Positions 5,794 through 6,515 of a DNA stretch of 6,515 nucleotides are shown here, in pieces. The position numbers and the translations under genes are program-made. Position 1 is the first letter of the stretch. Every line of letters starts with the position of its first letter. Origin of the DNA: Sulfurospirillaceae bacterium (GTDB lineage Bacteria > Campylobacterota > Campylobacteria > Campylobacterales > Sulfurospirillaceae); the NCBI GenBank assembly GCA_028705785.1, contig JAQWCT010000154.1, forward strand, positions 1-6,515, in the 5' to 3' direction. A model generated the notes under the pieces. That model was not told where the DNA came from and did no database searches. It saw only the letters and a list, made by a program, of their open reading frames with translations.

Positions 5794-6515
5794 TTAAATC
5801 CTTATAATTTTTAATCAAAACCTCTATTTCACTATAAATATTAAAATTATTATTTGCGGATAGGGAATAAAAAAATGACATCATTTTTTCATTTGATGTA
5901 TAGTAACATTTTGTCTTGAAATGCAATAAAATTGTAGCTATATCGAGTAGCCACAGCAATGCAAAATTCATATATGGCTGTAAATCTTTGTGTTCAAGTG
6001 ACAATATCCTAAATCCCATTTCACATAAATCATCAATTAAAGATAGACTAGTATTGCTATACATGAACGCTGATATAGTGCGTATAAAATAAAATTTGTC
6101 TTTTAAATCAATAGCCTTCATTGGATACTTACTACTAAATATTTTTATAAATTCTTCGATTTTTTTGGTTATCAAATCGTCTTGTATGACTAAAGCATAA
6201 GATGCGATTAGTGAAAATTCTTTTGGACAGTTAGTCTCTAAGGCGTTTTCATATTTTAATGTTGTTAAATAGGATAATGCCCTTTTTTGATAAGAAAAAC
6301 CACGCTGAATTTTATCAAAATGTATTTTTTCTATTTCAATCAATGGTAATTTTAATGAAAAAATTAATTCAAAAAAAAGTTGAAGAAAAGACCTTCTTAC
6401 TTCTGGTATCGCATGTTTGCAATCCCTTGCCACAACCAACGCATTTTTCTTTTTGATTCTTCGTAAATAAAGATAAGGAAATGCCATTTCAAATACCATC
6501 TGGTTGTTCTTTTCT
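5783..6515 (-). CDS. unknown protein, 5' end beyond the right edge
   Basis: I do not recognise this protein. The frame ends at TAA 5785-5783 and is open to the right edge, with about 243 visible residues. An in-frame ATG at 6499 and another at 6487 exist, but neither has a convincing Shine-Dalgarno sequence, and the codons upstream of 6499 (Glu-Lys-Asn-Asn-Gln) are open, so the true start probably lies outside the window. The visible part is rich in Lys, Ile, Leu and Phe and looks mainly alpha-helical and soluble. Hydrophobic patches, numbered from the ATG at 6499, are at about 39-54 and 177-194; the second contains an Asp, so a transmembrane helix is doubtful. No catalytic motif, metal site or repeat could be seen. 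It is visibly more AT-rich than the genes that follow. Its end overlaps the first radical SAM gene by 11 nt, so it very likely belongs to the same operon. Confidence 0.7.
   Translation of the reverse strand, partial: EKNNQMVFEMAFPYLYLRRIKKKNALVVARDCKHAIPEVRRSFLQLFFELIFSLKLPLIEIEKIHFDKIQRGFSYQKRALSYLTTLKYENALETNCPKEFSLIASYALVIQDDLITKKIEEFIKIFSSKYPMKAIDLKDKFYFIRTISAFMYSNTSLSLIDDLCEMGFRILSLEHKDLQPYMNFALLWLLDIATILLHFKTKCYYTSNEKMMSFFYSLSANNNFNIYSEIEVLIKNYKDLNER

Noticed and set aside
6259..6456. Plus-strand ORF of 65 codons
   Set aside because: Antisense to the unknown AT-rich gene; low-complexity Phe/Lys-rich product typical of chance frames in AT-rich DNA.

Overview
The window is almost entirely coding, and every gene reads on the minus strand, so transcription runs from the right edge to the left edge. 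Low GC by eye, Lys/Ile/Asn/Phe-rich proteins and very tight gene packing would suit a bacterium of the Campylobacterota (Epsilonproteobacteria; Sulfurimonas-, Sulfurospirillum- or Arcobacter-like). This is an impression from composition and style; no rRNA or marker gene is present to prove it.

Layout in transcription order: (1) an AT-rich gene of unknown function that enters from the right edge (5783-6515, 5' end not seen); (2) a radical SAM enzyme with a short cysteine-bearing C-terminal extension (4702-5793); (3) a GalE/WbpP-type NAD-dependent sugar epimerase of the extended SDR family (3703-4692); (4) the thiamine-diphosphate-binding (PP) half of a transketolase, with a GTG start (2911-3702); (5) the pyrimidine-binding (PYR) half, only 162 residues and without the usual third domain (2430-2918); (6) a second radical SAM enzyme, paralogous to the first (1311-2420); (7) a nucleotidyltransferase-PfkB kinase fusion with the two HldE modules in reversed order, running off the left edge (1-1303). 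Junctions are: 11-nt overlap, 9-nt gap, direct abutment, 8-nt overlap, 9-nt gap, 7-nt gap. No promoter, terminator, RNA gene, mobile element, CRISPR array or repeat was seen, and no stretch over 10 nt lies outside a gene.

Taken together the genes look like the middle of an operon that makes an unusual sugar for a surface polysaccharide, lipopolysaccharide or flagellin glycan. The kinase/nucleotidyltransferase would phosphorylate and activate a sugar phosphate, the SDR would oxidise or epimerise an NDP-sugar, the split transketolase would move or add a two-carbon ketol unit, and the two radical SAM enzymes would do difficult C-H chemistry such as dehydrogenation, epimerisation or deoxygenation. 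Each family assignment rests on visible motifs. The shared pathway and its product are inference. No glycosyltransferase, sugar phosphatase or peptide precursor lies in the window to fix the end product. The strongest leads are the minimal two-domain transketolase, the reversed HldE-like fusion with altered motif residues, and the paired radical SAM paralogues flanking the epimerase and transketolase genes.
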